Shown here: piece after piece, positions 22,663 to 33,054 of the stretch
Layout of the letters: every line of letters starts with the position of its first letter
Numbering within the stretch: the stretch's first letter is position 1
Assembly (NCBI GenBank): GCA_036250195.1
Contig: JAVHZZ010000011.1
Coordinates: 60,082,919-60,146,918, forward strand
DNA from: Mixophyes australis
Taxonomy: Eukaryota; Chordata; Amphibia; Anura; Limnodynastidae
Length of the DNA stretch: 64,000 bases
Reading direction: 5' to 3'
Position numbers and translations under genes: made by a program
The notes under the pieces: model-generated
Seen by the model: the letters and a program-made list of their open reading frames with translations, nothing else
Told to the model about the DNA's origin: nothing
Databases searched by the model: none

Positions 22663-23640
22663 TCTGTAACCTTCACATCAAATTGAGGAATCTGTAAGAC
22701 TGTTTTGTTGAGCTTCCACGGAAATTGGCCCACGGGGCCCTCAAGCATACTAAAAAGGGAAACAACAGTAGAGTGATCTGACCATGGGTTAGTATGTATT
22801 GTAGATTACAGTAAATTATGTGAGAGAAGGTTGCATTCCAACAACATATCTATCCTAGAGTAGGCATTGTGTGGGCAGGAATAGAAGGTATAGCCACGCA
22901 TGGTAGGGTGGAGAGTGTGCCAGGTGTCAAAAAGTGATAAAGAATAAGTGCTCAACTATTAATGGGGGAAAAGGAAAGCAGTGGCACTTAAAAAATGGGA
23001 CCATTGGGTCTGTAGACCAGCAGGGGGACCAGCAGGGGGAACACCTCCGTAAATAATGAGGGGCAAGGGGGGCATGATCTGGGCTACTCAGCCCAACAGT
23101 GTGGTTGGTGGGTGTTGAAAGGGGAGTGTTCCTGGGCCAATCTAATGAGTATAAGAGTACTAGTCTTTAGATGAGATATGGTGGTAGGTGTAGTCAGCAA
23201 GATGGAATGTGCATTGGGGGGGCTGTGAGATGTGGTGGTGAAGAGCCAAGTAAGGGGATTATGAGATGATGATGGCAGATGTCTATGAATGGGTGTGTGC
23301 AGAGTCAAGGGCTTGAAACATACATAACGTAAAGGTTAACTAATTGTACATAACCTATCATACATCATATAGCAAATTTCAAACAAGCTACTCTTGGCAG
23401 GATCATAATATCATTAAAGGGTAAACGGACAAAACAAGACTGTGAAGGGCGAGGTGACAGGAACGTATGTACCTTGCCAGAGAATGTAATGGTGCAAACA
23501 GTAACATGAAAAGCCCGGATTATGCTGTCCAGGTGGCCGCTGCCCTCCTGCTAAAAGTAGATAACAGCATATAAAAACACAAAACCATATTGGAAATGGA
23601 TAAAACAACCAATAATTGTGAGGTTAGACAATAATCATTG
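22663..23640 (-). pseudogene. Tx1/L1-type LINE, antisense, endonuclease part
   Basis: On the minus strand near 22900-22770 the reading YTFYSCPHNAYSRIDMLL and later WSDHSTV shows the C-terminal signature of an APE-type endonuclease (S-R-I-D and S-D-H). Sequence upstream (23000-23640) has no clear domain and may be the ORF1 or 5' part. Decayed. Confidence 0.75.
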
Positions 23641-24020
23641 GGAAGTTCAGCTTAGTGAGACAGTTAATATCTCTGAAAGGCATAAGAGTGCCATGAGAGC
23701 ACGGTCAGCTCAGCATTGTGCTAAGTAATTTCCTCACAAACTAGTATGGCCTCTGGGTCGAGTTTGGGCTATAAGTGAAATGGAGGGAAGGGGCATGAAT
23801 GCTAGGAGTGTTACTGCCGTGACAAAAAACGCACATAGCAATCAGAGGGGATAAACGGTGTGAACATAAATAGTATGGCCAGCTGTAGCTTGATCTAAGA
23901 AGTTAGTTTAAGCTATGTAAAACAAAAAGTCAATAGAAAAAATAGTATAACCAGGAGCAACAAGAACATCAGGCATCCTGAGGAGGATTGCGTGAAGGAG
24001 GACCAGAGTCAAGCAGGTAT
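23641..24020. other. Non-coding, nothing recognised
   Basis: Between the LINE and the Ty3 element; may be more of the antisense LINE 5' region. Ends in the gtgag target site (24021-24025). Confidence 0.5.
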
Positions 24021-24025
24021 GTGAG

Positions 24026-25630
24026 TGTCACACGCCGGTCCCATAGATAGGTGCCGGTATTGTGACTTGCCTCTGGGAACTGTGATTGAACCTATTCCTG
24101 TTTCTAAGAGACTATCTTTGCACAAGTGTTCCTGATTGCTTTACTTGGACCTTCCTCCGATTCTCATTGGTTGTGGAGTATTACTTAAACTACCCATGGT
24201 CCTTGGCTCATTGCCTGTTCTTCGTGTTACTCAGTCTGCCTTTGTCCAGGCTGCCTGCTGAACCTCCCGCTGCTGTTACCTGTTTACTGGACTTCTACAT
24301 CTACAACCATTGTACCTGGTACTTGCAGTTCCACGCCGCCAGCTGAAACTTCTCGCTGCTGTTACCTGTTTACTGGACTTCTACATCTAGAACCATTGTA
24401 CCTGGTACTTGCAGTTCCACGCTGCCAGCTGAAACCTCTCGCTGCTGTTACTTGTTTATGGGACTTCTGCATCTACAACCATTGTACCTGGTACGTGTAG
24501 TTCCACGCTGTTTGCTGAAACTCTCATTGCTGTTACCTGTTTGCTGGACTTCTGTATTTACAGCCACCGTACCTGGTACTTGTAGTTCCATGCTACTCTG
24601 CTGTGCTCCTCGTTTGCTATCAACCTTCATGTGGTATGTTTACTGTGAACTGATTGCTGCACCTGTGGTTAAGCCTGAACACCTGCTGTTGTATTTTCAA
24701 TGCTGAGTTCTATTGAGACTTTCCGTGTGATTAATCTACCTGCTGAATTACTACGGCCTGCAGCTAGTTTCATGGTTCAAGTTCCTGCTTTTGCCCGGCT
24801 GATCTACAGTGTTGTTTTCTTCATTCATATGTTTATTGGAAGACATCAGTTATCGGCAGTTCTATACTCGGCTAGGATACTCCTCGTTGTTGCTACTTCT
24901 AGGTAATGAACTGTTTGAAGTTTCTGCTGTTCAACTATATCTCTGGGACTGGTATTAGTAGAACATCAGTTCAACTATTATTGTTATTCTACTCTGAGAA
25001 TTATCGTGATACTTGTAACCCACCTGCTTTGTAGAATCATCTTTATCTACGGATCAACAGTGCTACATTTACATTCTCTTGGAACTGTTGCTGACCAGTG
25101 ATTCACATCTATTGCCGTGTGTTACATTATTGGATCCACACATTCTTCATTTGTCATCCTATGTTTGAACTATTGTTTATGCATCCCATGCAGTTGTCAA
25201 AAGTTACCAATTCTGAAGTGGCATAACGTGATCTGTAAACTGCTTGTGTCCAAAGTGCCGTGTATTTTATCTCTGCCGTTATATATATATATATACATTC
25301 TTCCATTTTCATTGTACCATCAATCAATCAATATACTATTTTACAGCATAGCTACCATCTCAAGTGTTTTATTACTACTATGGCTGAAGCCGATGAATCC
25401 TGAACTCTTTACCCTGTGTCTTCTCATCCACCGTATCATTGTGTATTGCTCCACTATCCCTTGTCAGTCCTTGCCTAGGAGACCGCGACCTGCGGAATAG
25501 GAGCAGCAGAGTCCATATCCCCTTGCGGGGATCCCTGGTGAATACCTCCTATCCATTAGACTCCGCACTCCTGGGCAAGTCCTATATAGACAGAGGCAAG
25601 GGATCTACAAAAACACTTGGAGTCGTCACA
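24026..25630 (+). mobile_element. 5' LTR of Ty3 element 1
   Basis: Starts TGTCACACGCCGG and ends GGAGTCGTCACA (1605 bp). The matching 3' LTR is at 31531-32509. It holds repeated near-60-to-90-bp units with acttctacatctacaaccat and gtacctggtac at 24287-24590. The 5' flank gtgag (24021-24025) matches the 3' flank (32510-32514). Confidence 0.93.
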
Positions 25631-25645
25631 GTAAGAACAGGCCCA

Positions 25646-26478
25646 ATGTCTGATCCTTCGGTGGAGCCTTCCGCAAGGGATATGTTACAGCATCTTATTG
25701 CTTGAGCTGAACAGCAGGATAACACACAGTGTCAGTTGTTACAAAGTCTTCAGATACTTGCTGGTCGTATGGATCAACCAGCTGCACCTGTCTCTCATCC
25801 TGAGCAATCGTCAGGACATCGGGCCTCTTTTGTGACTCCCTCAACGTTTAGGTTACCTACGCCAGACAAGTTTTGTCGTGGCTATCTTAATCACTGTTCG
25901 ATTCAGTTTGAACTTCAACCGCAGAATTTTCCTACTGATAGGTCCAAAGTCGCATTTCTAGTCTCCCTGTTGAATGGTCAAGCCTTGGCCTGGGCTTTTC
26001 CACTGTGGGAGAGGAATGATCCGCTCCTTTCTGATTATGCCTCCTTTTTATTGACTTTTCTTTAGATTTTTGATGAACCTGGTCGACTCTTCTCTGCCTC
26101 TATGGCTATACTTCGTTTACGTCAAGGGAATCATTCAGTGGCTCAATATGTCATTGAATTCCGCACATTATCCTCTGAATTATCTTGGAACAATGAAGCA
26201 TTAGTGGCTGCATTCTGGCTGGGGTTATCAGACTGCATTAAAGATGCTTTAGCCTCTCAGGAACTTCCTACCACCCTGGATGCCATTATCTCATTGTGTA
26301 ATAAAGTAGATTTACGCTTCAGAAAGAGAACTATGGAGAAAGAGGTAGCTCGTCGCCTAATTCATAGGCCAGTTCCGCACACTGTGTCACATTCTTCTAC
26401 ATCTGACGAACCCATGCAAATTGGGAGATCTCGGCTATCTCCAGAGGAATGTGACAGGAGATGCCGGGACAACTTATG
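25646..26478 (+). pseudogene. gag: Ty3 element 1 gag, with two in-frame stops
   Basis: Starts at ATG 25646 (MSDPSVEPSARDML), sixteen bases after the LTR. One frame holds the whole Ty3/chromovirus gag domain: CSIQFELQPQNF, then LLNGQALAWAFPLWE, RLRQGNHSVAQYVIEFRTL and FWLGL. Only TGA at 25703 and TAG at 26063 break it. It ends at 26478 inside the first Cys codon of the zinc knuckle, where solo LTR C is inserted. Gag forms the particle and binds RNA. The parallel protein in element 2 (60926 on) is clearly homologous. Confidence 0.92.
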
Positions 26479-26755
26479 TGTCACTCACCGGACTGTGAGT
26501 GCTACTTCTCGTGTGTTTAGGAACCGTGGCCGTCCACCATCCTGAGGGTCTGCGCATGTGCAGCCCTTTCAAGCCTTCAGTATCTGTTCCTTTTAGTTAA
26601 TTGGCTGATCAGGCAACACTCCCTATTTAAAGCACCTGTGGTCAATACCTCGTTGCCTGATCTTGGAGTCTCATTCCCCATGAGCCTCTGAAGGTGTTCC
26701 TGTGTTTCCTCGTGTATTCAGCTCCTGCTGATTCCTGTTGTTCGTTTGTGGTTTC

Positions 26756-27200
26756 CAAACCACTTCAACTCTCCTGTGTTCATCGTGACTGCACCAGCTG
26801 ATTCCTATCCGCTGCCTCCGTGCTTCTACAGTTTCCTGCTCACTTTAACTCTCCCGTGTTCATCGTGACAACACCAGCTGATTCCTATCCGCTGCCTCCG
26901 TGCTTCTACAGTATCCTGCTCACTTCAACTCTCCCGTGTTCATCGTGACTGCACCAGCTGATTCCTATCCGCTGCCTCCGTGCTTCTACAGTTTCCTGCT
27001 CACTTCAACTCTCCCGTGTTCATCGTGACTGCACCAGCTGATTCCTATCCGCTGCCTCCGTGCTTCTACAGTATCCTGCTCACTTCAACTCTCCCATGTT
27101 CATCGTGACTGCACCAGCTGATTCCTATCCGCTGCCTCCGTGTTTCTTCAGAGTCCTGCTCATCGCAACTCTCCAGTGTTCATCGTGTCTGCAGCCAGCC
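26756..27200. repeat. 80-bp minisatellite in LTR copy C
   Basis: agctgattcctatccgctgc starts at 26796, 26876, 26956, 27036 and 27116, an exact 80-bp period with few differences between units. Confidence 0.95.
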
Positions 27201-27779
27201 GATCCGCTGTCTCCGTGCTTCTACAGTGTTCCTGCTTATGTCAACTCGCCTGTCTGCATCGGGTCAGCGCTCCGCTGCTTTCATCTCAGCTATTGGTTAT
27301 CAGACCGCCTCAACTCTCCCGTGTTCTCCAGGTGTCCAGTTCTATATACTACTGCTTCCTGAGTATTGTTTAATCCTTGCTGGTCTACCTACCGTGCGCT
27401 GCACCTACTTGGTTACTGCTTCCACCCTCCAGTGGTTTCTCATCCTGCCGGCCTCCAGCCATTCAGGTATCCCTGCACGTCTCTCTGACAGCCTGCTCTC
27501 CTGAACCACGGTATGCATACTTCTCATTGACTGTGCTCGTGTATTGCATATCTAGCTGGACTGAGTTTGTTCTCCTCCGGAGTTCCCTATCCACTGAGAC
27601 TATTGCTATCATTTGACTGTGTTTCCTTTTAGCCTGGATAGTTCTTGTGACTTTGTATATTTGTGCAGTGCTGCTCAATTATCAATATATTGTGCATATC
27701 ATCGTGGGATCAAGTTCAGTGTGTCCGTGTATACTCTGCATTGCATTCATCTCCTCGTGCTCCTCCTCACATATATATT

Positions 27780-28045
27780 TCAGTGGTACAACTTGCTAGA
27801 TGCAGACCACTGTCTCCTGTTTCCTGTGACACCAGTTTCCAGTATCCTTTCACATAGCAGTGGTACAACTTGCTAACGCAGACCACTGACTCCCCTGATA
27901 CCTTCACCTGGATTCCATTCCTTCACCCAGACAGCGGTACAACTTGCTATAAGCAGACAGCTGACTCTCATCACCTCCTCGTTACTCCTGGACATTCCTC
28001 CTCACTATAGCAGTGGTACAACTTGCTATATGCAGACCACTGACT
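27780..28045. repeat. Hairpin minisatellite in LTR copy C
   Basis: Four units cagtggtacaacttgct...gcagaccactg at about 27781, 27860, 27935 and 28011, spaced 75-80 bp. Each unit folds on itself through cagtggt/accactg; the third has a cagcggt arm. Confidence 0.85.
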
Positions 28046-28266
28046 ACCCTCACGTTTCCTTGTCCATCCAGTTCCTCGTGTACAGTTATCTACCTTTTAC
28101 CAGTGCTGCTAGTCATAGACTTTCCTCGAGCATCCTCTTACCATCTGCTGTCTCCTGTTCCGTGGTCACCCCGCTACCAGAGTACCATATTACCAACTAT
28201 ACTGCTCTGGTAAGTCCATCATCTGGTGATACCTGGGTAAAGACTCCTAGTGCCCGTGACATTATG

Positions 28267-30106
28267 TATCTATTGTGGTGATTCAAGTCACTTTCTAAAT
28301 TCCTGTTGTAAGAGACCGGGAAACGCCAAACCCTGATCTGTTCCAGGGAGGTCAGATTGGGGATTAGTAAAAAGTCATGCTACCCAAGCTTTGGTGGACT
28401 CTGGTGCGGCTGGGAACTTTATTTCACAGACTTTAGTTAATAAATGGTTAATTCCATCTGTTCCTTTGGAAACTCCTGTTGTCATCACAGCCATCGATGG
28501 ATCTCAGCTTCCTCAAAGTGTCATTCGTACTCGGACAAAGTCTCTTCCTCTTCGTGTTGGTGCTTTGTATTTTGAAAAAATTTCTGTTTTCATTTTGCCT
28601 TGTACTACCTCACCACTTATTCAGGGCCTTCCGTGGCTTCAAATCCATTCTCCACAACTAGATTGGAATACCTTTGAGATTCTGTCTTGGGGACCTCAGT
28701 GCCATGCGGGATGCCTAACTGAGGTGAAACCACTTCGATCCTCTGAAGTTGCTGTATCCTTGGAACCGTCAATGTTACCTTCGCAATATCAATCATTTGC
28801 TGATGTTTTTGATAAAGTTTGTGCAGAGACCCTTCCACCTCATCGTCCATGGGATTGCCCCATAGAATTCTTACCCGAAAAGAGTCCACCTAGAGGTCGA
28901 GTTTATCCTCTCTCTCAACCAAAGATTGAAGCTATGTCTGTCTATGGTAAGGAAAATCTCCAAAGAGGCTTTATTAGACCATCTGTTTCCCCGGCTGGGG
29001 CTGGCTTTTTTTTTGTAAAAAAAAAAAAGGATGGCTCACTTCGTCCCTGTATTGACTATCATGGACTTAATCTGGTGACTATCAAAAATCGTTATCTGAT
29101 TACTCTGATCACTGAATTATTTGATCGAATTAAAGGAGCTAAGATCTTCACAAAACTGGATCTTAGGGGAGCCTATAATCTAATTCGTATTCGCTCGGGA
29201 GATGAGTGGAAAACCGCTTTTAATACCCGCGATGGTCATTATGAATACTTGGTGATGCCGCCTGGACTTTGTAATGCCCCGGTAGTGTTCCAAAGCTTTA
29301 TTAATGAAATTTTTCGGGACCTCCGTTATTCTTATGTCATTGTGTATTTGGACGATATTCTCATTTTCTCAAGAACCCTGGATACGCACAGAGAGCATGT
29401 GGCTGAAGTTTTGACTAGACTCCGCAAAAATCATCTTTACTGCAAACTGGAGAAATGCTCCTTTGAAACTGCTTCTGTGCCCTTTTTAGGTTTTATTATC
29501 TCCAGTTCAGGTCTTCAAATGGACCCAGAGAAGGTTCAGTCCATCTGAAACTGGCCACTTCCAACTACTCTCAAGACCATTCAGCATTTTCTAGGTTGTG
29601 CAAACTATTACTGACAGTTTATTTTGAATTATTCTAGTATTGTGGCTCCTATTACAGCTCTGACTAAATAAGGAGCTAATCCAAAAGAATGGCCAGCAGA
29701 GGCCTTGGAGGCTTTTTCGTATCTTAAGAAGGCTTTTTCTTCAGCACCTACTCTTCAACAACCAAATCTTTCCCAACCTTTTTTCTTGGAAGTAGATGCA
29801 TCAGCAGTTGGTGTCGGCACACTTCTTTCTCAATGGTCTTCTACTAATCATTTGTTACCTTGTGCCTTTTTCTCTCAATTTTTTTTACCAGCGGAACAAA
29901 ATTACGCTATTGGAGATAAAGAATTATTAGCAATGAAGTTGGCATTAACTGAGTGGCGATATCTCTTGGAAGGAGCGCAACATGTAGTGACCATTTTTAC
30001 AGATCACAAGAATTTGTTGTATCTACAAACGGCACAGTGTCTCAATCCTCGGCAAGCTCGATGGTCCCTTTTTTTCTCTCGTTTTAATCTTCATGTCACC
30101 TTTTAA
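28267..30106 (+). pseudogene. pol: Ty3 element 1 pol: zinc knuckle end, protease, RT, RNase H
   Basis: Continues the gag frame after the LTR. 28268-28306 completes a CCHC knuckle (IYCGDSSHFLNSC; first Cys shared with 26477-26478). After a TGA at 28334 comes protease (LVDSGAAGNF at 28388), then RT: KKKDGSLRPCIDY, TKLDLRGAYN, LVMPPGLCNAP and VYLDDILIFS (catalytic YLDD about 29345). Stops follow at 29546 (TGA), 29612 (TGA) and 29669 (TAA). RNase H follows with FFLEVDASAVGVGT and FTDHKNLLYL. The stop at 30104 ends the listed stretch; the frame carries on beyond it. All of this is in one frame, so damage up to here is only point mutation plus the LTR. Confidence 0.93.
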
Positions 30107-30136
30107 CCAGGACATTTAAATAAAAGAGCGGATGCC

Positions 30137-31419
30137 TTGTCTCGAGCTTTTGATACTTCGCCTGATTCGGATCCATCTGCTAATCGTTCCATCTTGGATC
30201 AAAAGTGCTTACATGTGTCTACAGTCTCTCCATCTACTCCTCCTGGCAAGTATTTTGTGCCCAAAACACTCCGGAAAAGATTATTACGCTGGTACCATGC
30301 TTCTAAATTTTCTGGTCATGCAGGATTTTTGAAGACTTATGAACTGATTTCTCGCTCCTATTGGTGGCCAACCCTTCGTGTTAATGTTAAAGAATTTGTG
30401 GCTGCTTGTGATGTCTGTGCTCAGCACAAGTCTCCTCATTTGGTTCCTATGGGACCTCTGTTACCCCTTTTTATAACTCTATACCATGGACCCACATCAG
30501 CATGGACTTCATAACTCATCTCCCTATCAGTAAGGGTCATAATACCGTCTGGGTCGTGGTGGACCGCTTTTCAATAATGGCTCATTTTGTTCCACTCGTG
30601 GGTCTTCCTTCTTCCTCGGTTCTGGCTCAACATTTTATTCAGGAGATATTTCGGTTACATGGGTGTCCGCAAGAGATTGTTTCAGATAGAGGTGTACAAT
30701 TTACCTCGAAGTTCTGGCGAGCCTTGTGCAAGGTATTGGGAATCCAGCTTAACTTTTCATCAGGATATCATATGCAATCTAATGGACAGACGGAGAGAGT
30801 AAATCAAGATCTTGAGACGTTTATTCGTATATTCTCTTCTGACACGCAGGATAACTGGATGGATCTCCTGCCTTGGGCAGAGTTTGCTCACAATAACTTA
30901 TTTCGTGAGTCTACTTCCTCTACTCCTTTTTTTACTGTTTATTGCTTACATCCTACACTGCCTAAGTTTTCAGATGTTCCTGCAGCAGCAGAACTTATTC
31001 GGAACTTTTCTTCTATCTGGACTCAAGTTACATCTCAGCTCAGGAAGACTTCTGCCCGCTATAAAGTAGCGGCAGATAAGAAACATCGGGCCGTACCTAC
31101 TCGGAACATTCGTCTTAAAGTCCCCTCGATGAAGTTTGCTCCTAGGTTCATCGGTCCGTATAGGATTTTGAAGGTTATCAATCCAGTTTCTTTCGAATTA
31201 AAGTTTCCTTCATCACTTCATATTTCCAACTCGTTCCATATATCATTATTGAAGCCATTAATCATAAATCGTTTTTCTTCTACTACTTCTTCAATAATAC
31301 CGGAATTCTCTCAACAAGAGGATTTTGAGATTACTCAAATTCTGGATTCAAAGATGGATCGAGGAACAATTAAATACTTAGTGGATTGGAAGGGTTTTGG
31401 CCCTGAAGAGCGTTCCTAG
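30137..31419 (+). pseudogene. pol: Ty3 element 1 pol: integrase and chromodomain
   Basis: 30137-30514 holds the end of RNase H (RAFDTSP linker) and the integrase HHCC zinc region (WYHASKFSGHAG, CDVCAQHK). A one-base frameshift near 30455-30478 moves to frame 30502-31419, which has the catalytic core: MDFITHLPISKGHNTVWVVV (first Asp), SDRGVQFTS (second Asp), then SNGQTERVNQ (Glu). The C-terminus has a chromodomain (YLVDWKGFGPEERS), stopped by TAG at 31417 where Trp is usual. The chromodomain places the element with the sushi-like chromoviruses of fish and amphibians. Apart from frameshift and stop, catalytic residues are intact. Confidence 0.93.
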
Positions 31420-31530
31420 GTAAATGCCTCTGACATCAATGCTCCTACACTTTTGCGAAAGTTTCATATTAAATTTCCTCAGAAGATTGTCGCTAAGTGT
31501 CCAGTGGCCACTTTTAAAAGAGGGTGGTAC

Positions 31531-32509
31531 TGTCACACGCCGGTCCAATGGACTTCTACATCTACAACCATTGTACCTGGTACTTGCAGTTCCACGCCGC
31601 CAGCTGAAACTTCTCGCTGCTGTTACCTGTTTACTGGACTTCTACATTTACAACCATTGTACCTGGTACTTGCAGTTCCACGCTGCCAGCTGAAACCTCT
31701 CGCTGCTGTTACTTGTTTACGGGACTTCTGCATCTATAACCATTGTACCTGGTACGTGTAGTTCCACGCTGTTTGCTGAAACTCTCATTGCTGTTACCTG
31801 TTTGCTGGACTTCTGTATTTACAACCACCGTACCTGGTACTTGTAATTCCACGCTACTCTGCTGTACTCCTCGTTTGCTATCAACCTTCATGTGGTATGT
31901 TTACTGTGAACTGATTGCTGCACCTGTGGTTAAGCCTGAACACCTGCTGTTGTATTTTCAATGCTGAGTTCTATTGAGACTTTCCGTGTGATTAATCTAC
32001 CTGCTGAATTACTACGGCCTGCAGCTAGTTTCATGGTTCAAGTTCCTGCTTTTGCCCGGCTGATCTACAGTGTTGTTTTCTTCATTCATATGTTTATTGG
32101 AAGACATCAGTTATCGGCAGTTCTATATTCGGCTAGGATACTTCTCGTTGTTGCTACTTCTAGGCAATGAACTGTTTTAAGTTTCTGCTGTTCAACTATA
32201 TCTCTGGGACTGGTATTAGTATAACATCAGTTCAACTATTATTGTTATTCTACTCTGAGAATTATCGTGATACCTGTAACCCACCTGCTATGTAGAATCA
32301 TCTTTATCTATGGATCAACAGTGCTACATTTACATTCTCTTGGAACTGTTGCTGACCAGTGATTCACATCTATTGCCGTGTGTTACATTATTGGATCCAC
32401 GCATTCTCCATTTGTCATCCTATGTTTGAACTTTTGTGTTTGTGCACTCCTGGGCAAGTCCTATATAGACAGAGGCAAGGGATCTACAAAAACACTCGGA
32501 GTCATGACA
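31531..32509 (+). mobile_element. 3' LTR of Ty3 element 1
   Basis: Starts TGTCACACGCCGG at 31531 after a purine-rich tract (aaaagagggtgg, about 31516-31527, likely the polypurine primer), ends GGAGTCATGACA at 32509. At 979 bp it is 626 bp shorter than the 5' LTR: one gap follows the first 20 bp, the other lies before gcactcctgggcaag. The rest is nearly identical. Confidence 0.93.
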
Positions 32510-32519
32510 GTGAGCAGGT

Positions 32520-33054
32520 CCTTTCTGTCAGGCCCTGCCGAAGACTTGAGTCGTAGTGAGTCACTAACCGGTAAAGCACTACTGAACTAGCAGGTGCGGA
32601 GTCTAACGTACCCCTGGTGTTCGCCAGGGACTCCCGCAAGGAGGTTTGGACTTCGCTGCACAGGGCACACAGGTTGCTGTCCTACTAGCCAGTTGCCGGT
32701 GTAGTGGTAAGGAGAGTCAGACGGTCCGGGTCAAGCCAATCGGGAATGCAAGGTACAAAAGGAGAATCCAAACGTGTAGTCAAGTAGGCCAAGGTGATAG
32801 GAACAATATGGGACAGGCAGAGAGAAGGATGGTCGAAAAGCTGGGTCACAACAGGAGAGCGAAGAGACAGGAGAATGGTCAGGAGAGCCGGGTCACAACA
32901 TGAATAATCACAGGGAAACGCTGGAGTCAGAAACCTGTTATTCTGGCACCCTAATGGCGCCAGAGCCAGGTTTAAATAGAGGCAGCAGAGCAGTGATTGG
33001 AGGAGCCAGAGGAGAGGCACGCTGCATGCAGGGAATACCCAAAGTGTCCGATCA
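32520..33054 (-). mobile_element. Antisense LTR fragment of a Ty3-type element
   Basis: On the minus strand it reads CCTTGCGGGAGTCCCTGG, then GTTAGACTCCGCACCT, the same blocks as in the R/U5 part of the LTRs at 25520-25570 and 60810-60860. A TATA-like tatttaaa lies at about 32973 on that strand. Boundaries and target duplication not resolved; a TGTCAGG on the plus strand near 32527 may be one end. Confidence 0.65.

Larger units (their letters stand above)
26479..28261 (+). mobile_element. Solo LTR of a Ty3-type retrotransposon, copy C
   Basis: Plus-strand copy: starts TGTCACTCACCGGACTGTG, ends CTAGTGCCCGTGACA. Flanks 26474-26478 and 28262-28266 are both ttatg, an exact 5-bp duplication. It splits the gag zinc knuckle of Ty3 element 1. 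It contains an 80-bp minisatellite and a hairpin minisatellite. It belongs to a different LTR family from its host element, although both start TGTCAC. Short frames within it are chance. Confidence 0.96.

Noticed and set aside
26756..28045. Regularly spaced repeats that could suggest a CRISPR array
   Set aside because: Spacers are themselves repeated, the period is 75-80 bp, the setting is a vertebrate LTR, and no cas-like gene exists.
28617..28889. 90-codon minus-strand frame
   Set aside because: It lies opposite the protease-RT region of Ty3 element 1 and has no features of its own.
24026..32509. Reading solo LTR C as an internal part of Ty3 element 1
   Set aside because: It has its own TG...CA ends and an exact 5-bp duplication, and the same LTR occurs alone at two other places.
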